A DNA stretch of 64,000 bases from Streptomyces halstedii. GTDB lineage: Bacteria > Actinomycetota > Actinomycetes > Streptomycetales > Streptomycetaceae. Numbering within the stretch: the first letter of the stretch is position 1; each line of letters begins with the position of its first letter. The notes beneath the pieces are model-generated. The model was not told the origin of the DNA and searched no databases. It saw nothing but the letters and a program-made list of their open reading frames with translations. The translations under genes and the position numbers were made by a program. Shown here in pieces: positions 40,635 through 49,006 of the stretch. Location: the NCBI GenBank assembly GCA_000720535.1, contig JOAZ01000008.1, positions 310,001 through 374,000 of the forward strand, given 5' to 3'.

Positions 40635-41177
40635 ATGACGTGGAACGGTGACGAGTACCAGGCCCGGTTCGACCGCATCGCTGCGGAGGGCGGAGACATT
40701 CACGGGGAAGCCGCGCTGCTCCGGTCCTTCGAGCCCGCCACCGTCCTCGACGCGGGCTGCGGCACCGGCCGGGTGGCCATCGAGCTGGCCCGCCACGGAA
40801 TCTCCGTGGTCGGCGTGGACGTCGACGAGTCGATGATCGCGACCGCCCGGCGCCTGGCGCCTGACATCCGCTGGTACCGGCACGATCTGGCCGGCCTCGA
40901 CCTGGGGCAGTCGTTCGATGTCGTGGTGATGGCGGGCAACGTCCCCCTGTTCACCCCGCCGGGAACCGAACCGGCCCTGGTGGCCGGGGTGGCGGGCCAC
41001 GTCCGTTCGCGCGGCCGCCTCGTCGCGGGGTTCTCCCTGGACCGCGGATACACGCTGGACGACTACGACGCCCACTGCCGTGCGGCGGGACTGACCCTCG
41101 AAGCCAGATACGCGACGTGGTCCCGGGCTCCCTACACGGACGGGGACTACGCCGTTTCCGTTCACCGTAGGTTCTGA
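40635..41177 (+). CDS. Small class I SAM-dependent methyltransferase
   Basis: 180 residues. Motif I is VLDAGCGTGRVAIELA (near residue 37), followed by VVGVDVDESMIATARRL and the short loop WYRHDLAGLDLGQSFD, then VVVMAGNVPLFT. It is a minimal Methyltransf_25-type fold that ends with a beta-strand YAVSVHRRF. The target is unknown. ATG at 40635; upstream in-frame residues do not look coding. It has no obvious operon partner. Confidence 0.88.
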   Translation: MTWNGDEYQARFDRIAAEGGDIHGEAALLRSFEPATVLDAGCGTGRVAIELARHGISVVGVDVDESMIATARRLAPDIRWYRHDLAGLDLGQSFDVVVMAGNVPLFTPPGTEPALVAGVAGHVRSRGRLVAGFSLDRGYTLDDYDAHCRAAGLTLEARYATWSRAPYTDGDYAVSVHRRF

Positions 41178-41295
41178 CCGCCGGCGCCACAGGTTCTGAC
41201 TGCCCGCAGGGCGTACGGGGGGTCCGCGCCCGGAGTGACGCCGGGAGCCTCGGTGCCGGCTCCGGCCGGCGGACCGGGTGCGTGCCGTGCGGGGA

Positions 41296-42120
41296 TCATG
41301 CCCGCCGTGCCCCCAGCCGTTCGGCCAGGAAGGCGATGATCTCGTCGCGGGCCCGCACGGTGGGGTGACCGCTCTCGTCGACGAGGTGTGCCGTGACGAC
41401 GCTGTGGGCGCAGCCGACGACGTCACGGAAGAAGGGCGGTGGGTTCGTGTTCGCCGTCTCGGACTTGAGCACGCGGCCGTCGAAGGCGTTGCCGAGCAGT
41501 GCTCGGTAGGCCGCGAACCGTTGGCCGGTGCACCACTTGTCGTTGTCGAACCGGTAGGCGAGAACCTTCAGGCCGTCTCGCGCCACCCGCTCGGCCACGG
41601 CAGCGGCGTCTTCGTCACTGATCTCCAGACCACCGGGGTCGTCGAGCGGAAGCGAGGGATGGTTCACCACCGGGGCGATGACGGCGGGTTCGAGTGCCAT
41701 GGTCAGGGCGAAGTTGCCGCTGAAGCACAGCCCGACGGCGCCGACGCCGGGCCCGCCTCGCTCGGCGTGCGCCAGCCGGGCGAGGCCGCGCAGCCATACG
41801 ACGACGGGGCTGGTGCCCCCACCGGCGAACGCCCGGAACTCGGCGCTGACACACGCACGTCGAACGACGGTCTCCTGCGCCTCGGCGAGCGGATAGGCAC
41901 CGTCGACACCGAAGAGCGAGGGCAGGTACACGGAGAAACCGGCATCGCGAACCCAACGCGCGAACCGGGCGACGTCGGGACTGATACCCGGCATCTCGGG
42001 CATGAGGACGACCGCCGGTCCGGTTCCGGCGACATGGACGGTCTTGTCGACGCCGTCGACGCCGACGACCCTCCGGGAGAAGTCGTCCAAGGGGTCGTTC
42101 TGTCCTCGCGTGATTGTCAT
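41296..42120 (-). CDS. Dienelactone hydrolase-family protein
   Basis: A 274-residue alpha/beta hydrolase. The nucleophile elbow is GAVGLCFSGNFAL with Cys132, and the family Glu is in VVLMPEMPGISP (E42), where classical enzymes read 'EIFG'. The C-terminal His is probably that of CAHSVVT or SGHPTVRARDEI. It would open dienelactones or another carboxylic ester or lactone. It is divergent from a GlxA-type regulator, 99 nt away, that is likely to control it. The ATG at 42120 was chosen; two direct repeats for the regulator lie in the gap. Confidence 0.88.
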   Translation of the reverse strand: MTITRGQNDPLDDFSRRVVGVDGVDKTVHVAGTGPAVVLMPEMPGISPDVARFARWVRDAGFSVYLPSLFGVDGAYPLAEAQETVVRRACVSAEFRAFAGGGTSPVVVWLRGLARLAHAERGGPGVGAVGLCFSGNFALTMALEPAVIAPVVNHPSLPLDDPGGLEISDEDAAAVAERVARDGLKVLAYRFDNDKWCTGQRFAAYRALLGNAFDGRVLKSETANTNPPPFFRDVVGCAHSVVTAHLVDESGHPTVRARDEIIAFLAERLGARRA

Positions 42121-42165
42121 GACCGAGATGATGACAAGCGGCCGTCCCCCTCGGGAAGCGGCGGC

Positions 42166-42194
42166 ATCGCCATGTGTCCCGCTAATATCGCCAT
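42166..42194. promoter_or_regulatory. Direct repeats ATCGCCAT, 21 nt apart, with TAATAT box
   Basis: ATCGCCAT occurs at 42166-42173 and 42187-42194 in the same orientation, exactly two helical turns apart, as expected for an AraC-type regulator. TAATAT (42183-42188) between them could be the -10 box of the regulator gene, whose start is at 42220. Confidence 0.5.
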
Positions 42195-42219
42195 CCGGTC
42201 GAGGCGCTGGAGGGGCCGT

Positions 42220-43203
42220 ATGAGTCCGTTGCGAGTGGGTGTGCTGGCCTACCCCGGCTGCTTCGCGTCGGAGGTCTTCGGAGTTCCCGACCTCCTGACG
42301 GTGGCCACTCACGTCGCCGCGGCGCACGGGCCGGTCCGGACGGATTACGAGGTGTCGGTCATCTCGCCGCGGCGGCGGGTGACCGCGTCCGGCGGCTCGG
42401 CCCTCGACGTCTCGGCGGTTCGCCCGGTGGACGTCCTGATCGTGCCGGGCTTCGAGCTCTCGCCCACGCTCGATCTCGACGCGACACTCGCCCGCCTGGG
42501 ACCGGAAGTGGCGTCGATTCGATCGCAGGCGGCCTCCGGGGCCGCTGTCGTATCGATCTGCGTGGGCGCCTTCCTGGTCGCCGAAGCCGGACTGCTCGCC
42601 GGGCGCGAAGCGACCACGTCCTGGTTGTTCGCGGACCGGTTCGCCCGCAGGTACGCCGACGTGTGCCTCCGCCCGGAGAGTTTGGTCGTGACCGACGGAG
42701 GGGTGACGACCACAGCGGCCTTCAGCGCCATGTACGACTTCGCGTTGCGGCTCATCCGCGAGCACGACGGCCCCCGTGTCGCCCGCAGTACCGCGCGCGT
42801 CGCGCTTGTCGACGACGCGCGTTCCACGCAGGCCTCCTACGTCGACGCGCGGCTCCTGCCCACCGCGGGCGGGGACTTCTCGCTCGGCGTCAAGCGCCGG
42901 CTCGACCAGAACCTCGGTGCTCGCTACGATCTGCCCGCCCTCGCCCAGGAGTTCCACGTGAGCACGAGGACCATGCTCCGTCGCTTCCGTGACGAAGCCG
43001 GCGAGACACCACTCGCGTATCTGCAAGCGGTCCGGGTGCGCCGAGCCAGACTCCTGCTGGAGACGACCGACAGCACCGTCGCAGCCATCGCCGCCGCTGT
43101 CGGATACCTCGACCCAGGGGCGTTCACCGGCATCTTCGTGAGGCACACGGGGCGGCGGCCGGGGGAGTACCGCGCGACGTTCCGTCGCCGCCACGACGGA
43201 TAG
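42220..43203 (+). CDS. GlxA/DJ-1-domain AraC-type transcriptional regulator
   Basis: A 327-residue regulator. The first 190 residues form a DJ-1/PfpI-like domain (RVGVLAYPGCFASEVFGVPD; VVSICVGAFLVAEAGLLAGR; TTSWLFADRFARRYADVCL). The C-terminal 100 residues carry two AraC helix-turn-helix units (LAQEFHVSTRTMLRRFRDEA and VAAIAAAVGYLDPGAFTGIF) and the typical RRPGEYRATFRR end. The Cys of SICVGA matches the nucleophile position of DJ-1 proteins but these are sensors rather than enzymes. ATG at 42220 follows TGGAGGGG. I infer that it controls the divergent dienelactone hydrolase gene and perhaps itself. Confidence 0.93.
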   Translation: MSPLRVGVLAYPGCFASEVFGVPDLLTVATHVAAAHGPVRTDYEVSVISPRRRVTASGGSALDVSAVRPVDVLIVPGFELSPTLDLDATLARLGPEVASIRSQAASGAAVVSICVGAFLVAEAGLLAGREATTSWLFADRFARRYADVCLRPESLVVTDGGVTTTAAFSAMYDFALRLIREHDGPRVARSTARVALVDDARSTQASYVDARLLPTAGGDFSLGVKRRLDQNLGARYDLPALAQEFHVSTRTMLRRFRDEAGETPLAYLQAVRVRRARLLLETTDSTVAAIAAAVGYLDPGAFTGIFVRHTGRRPGEYRATFRRRHDG

Positions 43204-43416
43204 CGCCTCCCGCACCACCCCCGTACGTCCTGCCAGGCGCCGGGCCGTGGGCCTGACGGCCAGGCCGAGGGCCTGGGCCACAGCTTCGCGTACGAGGCAC
43301 AGGCGAGCCTTCTACGCCGGACGGCCCAACGCCGTGCGCGCCGCCGCCCGGCTCAAGGCGATCCTCAAGGTCCGCGCAACTCCGTCGAGCCGCAAACGAT
43401 CAAGGAGCCACTCGAT

Positions 43417-43851
43417 ATGGCCGACCACGGATTCGAGCAGATCTTTCCGCTCGGGGAGACGAACGACGCCTACGCCGAGAACTTCGTCGGGCAGAGCTAC
43501 CTGGCTCCGCTGACCGGCGGGAGCACCCCGGTCAGCAACGTGTCCTTCGAGCCCGGCTGCCGCAACAACTGGCACATCCACCACGGCAGCGCGGGCGGCG
43601 GCGACCAGATCCTGCTCTGCACGGCCGGCAGCGGCTGGTACCAGGCCGAGGGCCGGGACGCGGTCGGCATGGAGCCGGGCACCGCGATCCGCGTCCCGGC
43701 GGGCACGAAGCACTGGCACGGCGCGAAGGCCGACTCGTGGTTCTCCCACATCGCCTTCATCACGCCAGGAGAAGACGTCAGCAACGAGTGGCTGGAGCCG
43801 GTCACCGACGAGGTGTACGGGCGGCTGCCGAAGAGCGGAGAGAACGCATGA
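43417..43851 (+). CDS. Cupin-domain protein
   Basis: A 144-residue single cupin. Metal-binding residues are visible in CRNNWHIHHG (His-x-His) and in RVPAGTKHWHGA, with the Gln of GGDQILLCTAG between, which matches the cupin_2 pattern. In other bacteria this sequence type is often fused or linked to carboxymuconolactone decarboxylase. Here the next gene, which overlaps by four bases, is an aldo/keto reductase. The reaction is unknown; isomerisation or decarboxylation of a small acid is possible. AAGGAG stands nine bases before the ATG. Confidence 0.88.
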   Translation: MADHGFEQIFPLGETNDAYAENFVGQSYLAPLTGGSTPVSNVSFEPGCRNNWHIHHGSAGGGDQILLCTAGSGWYQAEGRDAVGMEPGTAIRVPAGTKHWHGAKADSWFSHIAFITPGEDVSNEWLEPVTDEVYGRLPKSGENA

Positions 43852-44705
43852 GCATCCTTCACGAGACCTACGTCCTGTCCAACGGCGTCGAGATCCCGAA
43901 GCTCGGCCTGGGCACCTGGTTCATCGACGACGACAAGGTGTCCGACGCCGTGCGCGCGGCGGTCGGGATCGGCTACCGCAACATCGACACCGCCCAGGCG
44001 TACGGCAACGAGCGCGGGGTCGGAGCAGGCGTCCGCGCCTGCGGGGTGGCTCGCGAGAGCCTCTTCGTGTCGACGAAGCTGGCCGCGGAGATCAAGGACC
44101 ACGACGCCGCGGCCGCGGCGATCGACGATTCGCTGGCGAAGCTGGACATCGGCCACATCGACCTGATGCTGATCCACGCCCCGCAGCCCTGGGACGACTT
44201 CCGTGGCGGCGACTACGCCGAGGGGAACCGCCAGGCGTGGCGCGCGATGGAGGACGCCCACAGGGCGGGGAAGATCCGCGCGATCGGGGTGTCGAACTTC
44301 CTGCGGCCCGACCTGGAGAACATCCTCGCCCACGGAACCGTCGCACCGCACGTGAACCAGGTGCTCCTCCACGCCGGGAACACCCCGCAGGAACTGCTGG
44401 CGTTCTGTGAGGACCACGGCATTCTCGTACAGGCGTACTCGCCGATCGCGCACGGCACGCTCCTGGACAGCCCCCGGATCGCCGCGATCGCCGAGAAGTA
44501 CGCGGTGAGCGTCCCGCGGCTGTGCATCCGCTACGCCCTGCAACTGGGCACCCAGCCGCTGCCGAAGACCGCGAACCCCGAGCACATGCGCTCCAACGCC
44601 GAGGTCGACTTCGAGATCTCCGAGGCGGACATGGCCGCGCTGCGCACCCTCGACGAGCGCGACTACGGCGAGCACGCCGCCTTCCCCGTCTACAGCGGCA
44701 AGTAG
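43848..44705 (+). CDS. Aldo/keto reductase
   Basis: A 285-residue NADPH-dependent reductase. The catalytic tetrad is complete: D47 and Y52 in NIDTAQAYGNE, K77 in VSTKLAAE and H110 in LMLIHAPQPW. The NADPH-binding block is LPKTANPEHMRSNAEV, with the 5-9 class IGVSNF motif in the middle. Substrate is a small aldehyde or ketone, unknown. ATGA overlap with the cupin stop shows coupling. A strong terminator follows. Confidence 0.92.
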   Translation: MSILHETYVLSNGVEIPKLGLGTWFIDDDKVSDAVRAAVGIGYRNIDTAQAYGNERGVGAGVRACGVARESLFVSTKLAAEIKDHDAAAAAIDDSLAKLDIGHIDLMLIHAPQPWDDFRGGDYAEGNRQAWRAMEDAHRAGKIRAIGVSNFLRPDLENILAHGTVAPHVNQVLLHAGNTPQELLAFCEDHGILVQAYSPIAHGTLLDSPRIAAIAEKYAVSVPRLCIRYALQLGTQPLPKTANPEHMRSNAEVDFEISEADMAALRTLDERDYGEHAAFPVYSGK

Positions 44706-44712
44706 GCCGGAG

Positions 44713-44748
44713 CCGGGCCGGCCGCGTCGTGCCGCGGCCGGCCCGGCA
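44713..44748. terminator. Bidirectional hairpin terminator
   Basis: GCCGGGCCGGCCGCG (44713-44727) and its exact complement (44734-44748) form a 15-bp stem with a TCGTGC loop, right after the aldo/keto reductase stop and before the convergent glpK end. Confidence 0.85.
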
Positions 44749-44863
44749 TCCCGTCTCGTCGCCGCCGTCACGACGGCGGATGGCGGGCCGGTCCGCCCGG
44801 GGATCTACGCCGGAGGGCGTGGTCCGGGCCGGACGTGTGGACGGAGGACGCCGGGCAGGAGCG

Positions 44864-46381
44864 TCAGGGGACCCGCACCCAGTCGAGGGTGCGTTCCACG
44901 GCCCTCTTCCAGCCGTCGTAGCCGGCCGAGCGCTGTTCCTCGGTCCACTGGGGCGACCAGCGCTTGGACTCGTGCCAGTGGGTGCGCAGTTCGTCGGTGT
45001 CCCGCCAGAACCCCACGGCCAGCCCCGCCGCGTAGGCGGCACCGAGAGCGGTGGTCTCGGCGACCACGGGCCGGCTGACGGGTACGCCGAGGACATCGGC
45101 CTGGATCTGCATGCAGAGGTCGTTGGCGGTGACGCCGCCATCGACCTTGAGCACGTCGAGGTGGACGCCCGAGTCCTGCTCCATCGCCTCGACGACGTCG
45201 CGGCTCTGGTAGCAGATCGCTTCCAGCGTGGCACGGGCCAGGTGGGCGTTGTCGTTGTACCGGGCCAGGCCGACGATCGCTCCTCGGGCGTCGGAGCGCC
45301 AGTACGGCGCGAACAGGCCGGAGAAGGCGGGGACGAAGTACATGCCGCCGTTGTCGTCGACACCCCGGGCGAGTTCTTCGCTCTCGGCCGCGGTCTTGAT
45401 GATCTTCATCTGATCGCGCAGCCACTGCACCGCGGAGCCGGTCACGGCGATGGAGCCCTCCAGCGCGTAGACCGCCGGGCTGTCGCCGAACTGGTAGGCC
45501 ACGGTGGTGAGAAGGCCGTGCTGCGAGCGGACCGGTTCCGTGCCGGTGTTCAGCACCAGGAAATTGCCGGTGCCGTAGGTGTTCTTCGCCTCGCCGGGCG
45601 CGAAGCAGACCTGGCCGACGGTGGCCGCGTGCTGGTCGCCGAGTACCCCGGTGACGGGTACGGCGCCGCGCAGTGGCCGGGAGGTGCGTGTCGAGCCGAA
45701 GGCCTCCGGGTGCGACGAGGGGTTGATGGTGGGGAGCATGGCCCGGGGGATGCCGAAGATCCCGAGGAGCTCCTCGTCCCAGTCGAGGGTCTCCAGGTTC
45801 ATCAGCATGGTGCGGCTGGCGTTGGTCACGTCGGTGGCGTGGACACCGCCGTCGGGACCGCCGGTCAGATTCCACAGGACCCAGGCGTCCGTGTTGCCGA
45901 AGACGGCGTGGCCGGCCTCGGCCGCTTCCCGTACGCCGTCGACGTTCTCCAGGATCCACTGGATCTTGCCCCCGGAGAAGTAGGTCGCGGGCGGCAGTCC
46001 GGCCTTGCGCCGGATGACGTCGCCCTGCCCCGTACGTTCGAGGTTCGCCGCGATGGCGTCGGTCCGGGTGTCCTGCCACACGATGGCGTTGTAGTACGGC
46101 CGTCCGTTGCGGGGGTCCCAGACCACCGTGGTCTCACGCTGGTTGGTGATGCCGATGGCGGCGAGGTCGTCCGCCGTCAGACCGCCGAAGCGCAGGGCGT
46201 TCTGCATCACGGAGTTGGTGCGCTCCCAGATCTCCACCGGGTCGTGCTCCACCCAGCCGGACCGGGGGAGGATCTGGGCGTGTTCGAGCTGGTGCTTGGC
46301 GACCTCGTTGCCGCCGTGGTCGAAGACCATGAACCTGGTGCTGGTGGTTCCTTGATCCACCGCGCCTATGAACTCTGCCAT
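44864..46381 (-). CDS. glpK: Glycerol kinase
   Basis: A 505-residue FGGY kinase that phosphorylates glycerol to sn-glycerol-3-phosphate. The start [19 protein letters not shown] holds the phosphate loop, [20 protein letters not shown] and VWQDTRTD the glycerol-binding residues, and [15 protein letters not shown] and [10 protein letters not shown] are further family blocks. Length and all motifs are normal. It lies 27 nt behind glpF on the same strand, so uptake and trapping are co-expressed. No glpD or glycerol regulator is adjacent, in contrast to the gylCAB locus of S. coelicolor. Confidence 0.97.
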   Translation of the reverse strand: MAEFIGAVDQGTTSTRFMVFDHGGNEVAKHQLEHAQILPRSGWVEHDPVEIWERTNSVMQNALRFGGLTADDLAAIGITNQRETTVVWDPRNGRPYYNAIVWQDTRTDAIAANLERTGQGDVIRRKAGLPPATYFSGGKIQWILENVDGVREAAEAGHAVFGNTDAWVLWNLTGGPDGGVHATDVTNASRTMLMNLETLDWDEELLGIFGIPRAMLPTINPSSHPEAFGSTRTSRPLRGAVPVTGVLGDQHAATVGQVCFAPGEAKNTYGTGNFLVLNTGTEPVRSQHGLLTTVAYQFGDSPAVYALEGSIAVTGSAVQWLRDQMKIIKTAAESEELARGVDDNGGMYFVPAFSGLFAPYWRSDARGAIVGLARYNDNAHLARATLEAICYQSRDVVEAMEQDSGVHLDVLKVDGGVTANDLCMQIQADVLGVPVSRPVVAETTALGAAYAAGLAVGFWRDTDELRTHWHESKRWSPQWTEEQRSAGYDGWKRAVERTLDWVRVP

Positions 46382-46408
46382 GATGTGCCACCTCTCCGGG
46401 CGGGGCCG

Positions 46409-47254
46409 TCAGTCCTGTGACGCGGGGACGCGTCCCGGCGGCTCGGGTTCGGCTCTGGGCATGAACCGGCTGATCAGTGCCTGGTACAGCCCCGCGCCGA
46501 GCAGACCGCCGACCAGCGGGCCCACGATCGGCACCCAGAAGTAGAGATTTCCGTACTGATCGCGCCAGGCCCCGCTGTACCCGGTGATGAAGCTCGCCAG
46601 CCGCGGGCCGAAGTCACGGGCCGGGTTGATCGCGTAGCCCGCGTTGGTCCCCCAGGCCATGCCGATGGCGACCACGACCAGCCCGATGATGAGCGCGCCC
46701 AGGTTCGCGCCCGGTGGTGTGTTGAGCGTGTCGGTGATGGCCATGATCAGCAGCAGCAGGATGGCCGTGCCGATCACCTGGTCGCGGAAGGCGCCCCACT
46801 CGTGGACCGGCAGAGCCGGATTGCCGTTGGCGGGAAGTGTGGAGAACGCGATCTGCGTCTTGTCGGTGTGCCCCGGGTCGGCTTTCGCCAGCGCCTCGCT
46901 GTAGTTCCAGCGGACCAGGAGGGCGGCCACGAACGCGCCGGCCGTCTGGGCCAGGGCGTAAGGGGCCACCTTGCTCCAGGGAAAGCCTCTGAACGCGGCC
47001 AGAGCGACGGTCACCGCGGGGTTGAGGTGGGCGCCGCTCAACCGGGCCGCCACGTAGACACCCAGGGTCACGCCCAGCCCCCACGCCCACGCGATGCTGT
47101 CGTGGTCTCCGAGTCCACCTGGCGGACTCGTCAACGCCCCGCCCGCGATCACCTGGGCCACCACACCGCACCCGAAGAGGATGAGGATCATCGTGCCCAC
47201 GAACTCGGCCGACAACTCGCCGATCAGTCCTGTTCTCGTACGTAGCCCAGCCAT
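46409..47254 (-). CDS. glpF: Glycerol uptake facilitator (aquaglyceroporin)
   Basis: A 281-residue MIP-family channel with six helices. The two pore loops carry HLNPAVTVALAAF and AINPARDFGPRL, where the Asp after the second NPA marks the glycerol-conducting group. Length exceeds E. coli GlpF because of a longer extracellular loop (PGHTDKTQIAFSTLPANG) and C-tail. It is the first gene of glpF-glpK. The ATG at 47254 was chosen because it places the first helix correctly; the region before it is the promoter gap. Confidence 0.95.
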   Translation of the reverse strand: MAGLRTRTGLIGELSAEFVGTMILILFGCGVVAQVIAGGALTSPPGGLGDHDSIAWAWGLGVTLGVYVAARLSGAHLNPAVTVALAAFRGFPWSKVAPYALAQTAGAFVAALLVRWNYSEALAKADPGHTDKTQIAFSTLPANGNPALPVHEWGAFRDQVIGTAILLLLIMAITDTLNTPPGANLGALIIGLVVVAIGMAWGTNAGYAINPARDFGPRLASFITGYSGAWRDQYGNLYFWVPIVGPLVGGLLGAGLYQALISRFMPRAEPEPPGRVPASQD

Positions 47255-47702
47255 GAGAGCTCGCCCTCCGCCGGCTGAACCGGCCCTCGACCACCCGAGC
47301 AATGTCAGTAGGCTAAGGCGCCCCGCAAAAGCGCGCATTTCGGAGGAATCCCGGGCTTTCTGACCGGGTGGCCGACCCGGACCGGCACGGTCGAGGACGG
47401 TGCCACCGACTCCGGAGAGGACGGAGGCGGCGGACCGCGGCCGTCCCCCACCGGCGATCGAGGACCTTCCGTCGAACCCCCGCACCGGTCACCCGCGCTG
47501 AACGCCCCTGGACCAAGCGCTTGGTCCTACCGGCTGTTCCGTTGGTCCCGAGGCCGGGAATCGGGGAGTACCTTCGGCGCGTACGGGAGAAGGAAGTAGT
47601 GGGTGCGGGGTTGTGGACGCCTCCTTTTTCCATGCCGCTCCCGGATGACCTGCGCAATGCTGCTCCGTCCTTGTTCAGCGGCCTTCCAGTCTTGGAGTAC
47701 GA
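47255..47702. other. 448-nt divergent gap with an 18-bp palindrome
   Basis: This gap between glpF and the TmrB-Nudix gene holds no convincing gene; a 112-codon frame (47368-47706) is Arg/Pro-rich and runs into the next start. It contains the perfect palindrome at 47510-47527. On the glpF side lie TA-containing stretches (around 47300-47330) that could be its promoter. Its size suggests separate control of the two sides. Confidence 0.5.
47510..47527. promoter_or_regulatory. Perfect palindrome GGACCAAGCGCTTGGTCC
   Basis: 18 bp, fully symmetric, with the CCAAGCGCTTGG core of a TetR-type operator. It lies 176 nt before the TmrB-Nudix start and 256 nt from the glpF start. No TetR gene is adjacent. 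Confidence 0.6.
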
Positions 47703-48743
47703 ATGATCGTCTGGATCAACGGTGCGTTCGGTGCGGGCAAGACCAGCGCCGCGAACGAACTGATCGACCTGATCCCGCACAGCACCTTCTACGATCCCGG
47801 CGTGACCGGCGAGTACCTGCGCCGCCTGCTGCCGCAGAAGAGGCTCGCCGATGTGACCGACTTCCAGGACCTGCGGATGTGGCGGCGCCTGGTGGTGGAC
47901 ACGGCAGCCGCGTCGCTCGCCGAGACACCCGGCGTCCTGGTGGTGCCCATGACGCTCCTGCGGCAGGAGTACCGCGACGAGATCTTCGGCGGGCTGGCCT
48001 CCCGCCGTATCCCGGTGCGCCATGTGCTGCTCGCACCTGAGGAAACGATCCTGCGGCAACGGATAGCCGGCCGCGAGAAGCGCTCCGAGGGCTCCGCGCA
48101 GGCCGAGGAGGCGGGCCGATGGGCGTACGACCACATCGAGCCGTACCAGGAGGCGCTCGGCTGGATCACCGGCGACGCCCTCACGATCGACACCGGCGCG
48201 CTCACCCCGTACGAGACGGCCGAGCGGATCGCGGAGGCCCTGCGCACCGGTGAGGCCGGGGAGTGCGGCATCGTCCAGAGTCCCGAACCACGGTCCGAGA
48301 CCGTCGCCTCCGGGGTGCTGCTCTTCGACGGACAGGACCGGGTCCTGCTCGTCGACCCGACGTACAAACCCGGCTGGGAGTTCCCCGGCGGGGTGGTGGA
48401 GCCGGGGGAGGCCCCCGCCGAGGCCGGGATCCGGGAAGTGGGGGAAGAGCTGGGCATCACCCTGCGGACCGCTCCGAGGCTGCTGGTGGTCGACTGGGAG
48501 GCACCCCGGCCGCCCGCCTACGGTGGACTGCGCTTCCTCTTCGACGGCGGACGCCTGGCCGACAGCGACGCCGCACGCCTGCTGCTCCCCCGATCCGAAC
48601 TGCGCGGCTGGCGCTTCGCCACCGAGGCGGAGGCCGCCTCCCTGCTCCCGCCCACCCGCTTCGAGCGGCTGCGCTGGGCGCTGCGGGCCAGGGAGCGGGC
48701 CACCGTGCTGAACCTGGAGGCCGGGGTCCCGGTGGGCCCGTGA
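47703..48743 (+). CDS. TmrB-like P-loop ATPase fused to a Nudix hydrolase
   Basis: 346 residues in two domains. Residues 1-180 start with MIVWINGAFGAGKTS (Walker A, G7-T14) and look like the TmrB/AAA-type small kinases linked to tunicamycin resistance in Bacillus. From about residue 203 a Nudix domain follows, with the complete box G-G-V-V-E-P-G-E-(x7)-R-E-V-G-E-E-L-G-I. The linker (GECGIVQSPEPRSETVASGV) joins them without a frameshift. The first domain would bind or phosphorylate a small molecule, and the second hydrolyse a nucleoside diphosphate-linked compound. Whether they act on the same molecule is inference. Walker A is intact and no key residue is missing. ATG 47703. Confidence 0.87.
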   Translation: MIVWINGAFGAGKTSAANELIDLIPHSTFYDPGVTGEYLRRLLPQKRLADVTDFQDLRMWRRLVVDTAAASLAETPGVLVVPMTLLRQEYRDEIFGGLASRRIPVRHVLLAPEETILRQRIAGREKRSEGSAQAEEAGRWAYDHIEPYQEALGWITGDALTIDTGALTPYETAERIAEALRTGEAGECGIVQSPEPRSETVASGVLLFDGQDRVLLVDPTYKPGWEFPGGVVEPGEAPAEAGIREVGEELGITLRTAPRLLVVDWEAPRPPAYGGLRFLFDGGRLADSDAARLLLPRSELRGWRFATEAEAASLLPPTRFERLRWALRARERATVLNLEAGVPVGP

Positions 48744-49006
48744 ACGCGGCGCTCACCCGGCGGCGGCCCGCAGGACGGCGGCCGTGCCGGTGCCGAGGGG
48801 GCCGCCGTGGCCGGTGGCCGCCCCGGGCCGGCGGCGCCCGAGTCCCGTCAACGCGTGGGCGTACAACGGGCGTTCCCCGTCGGCGAGCACCGGGCCGGCG
48901 ATCTCCTCCTCACCCCGGATCACCGGGGCGTCCAGCCGGCGGGCGCCCGCCGCCGGGATTCCGTCCCTGGCGGCGTTCGCCCGAGGCGTGCCGCGGTCTC
49001 GGTGCC

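Noticed and set aside
43204-43416. Short frames between the GlxA regulator and cupin genes that could be a gene remnant
   Set aside because: Segments look faintly protein-like in more than one frame but none has a start with a ribosome-binding site or a recognisable family. I see nothing certain.
47368-47706. 112-codon frame before the TmrB-Nudix gene
   Set aside because: Arg-rich, overlaps the next start codon and covers the palindrome; it looks like non-coding DNA.
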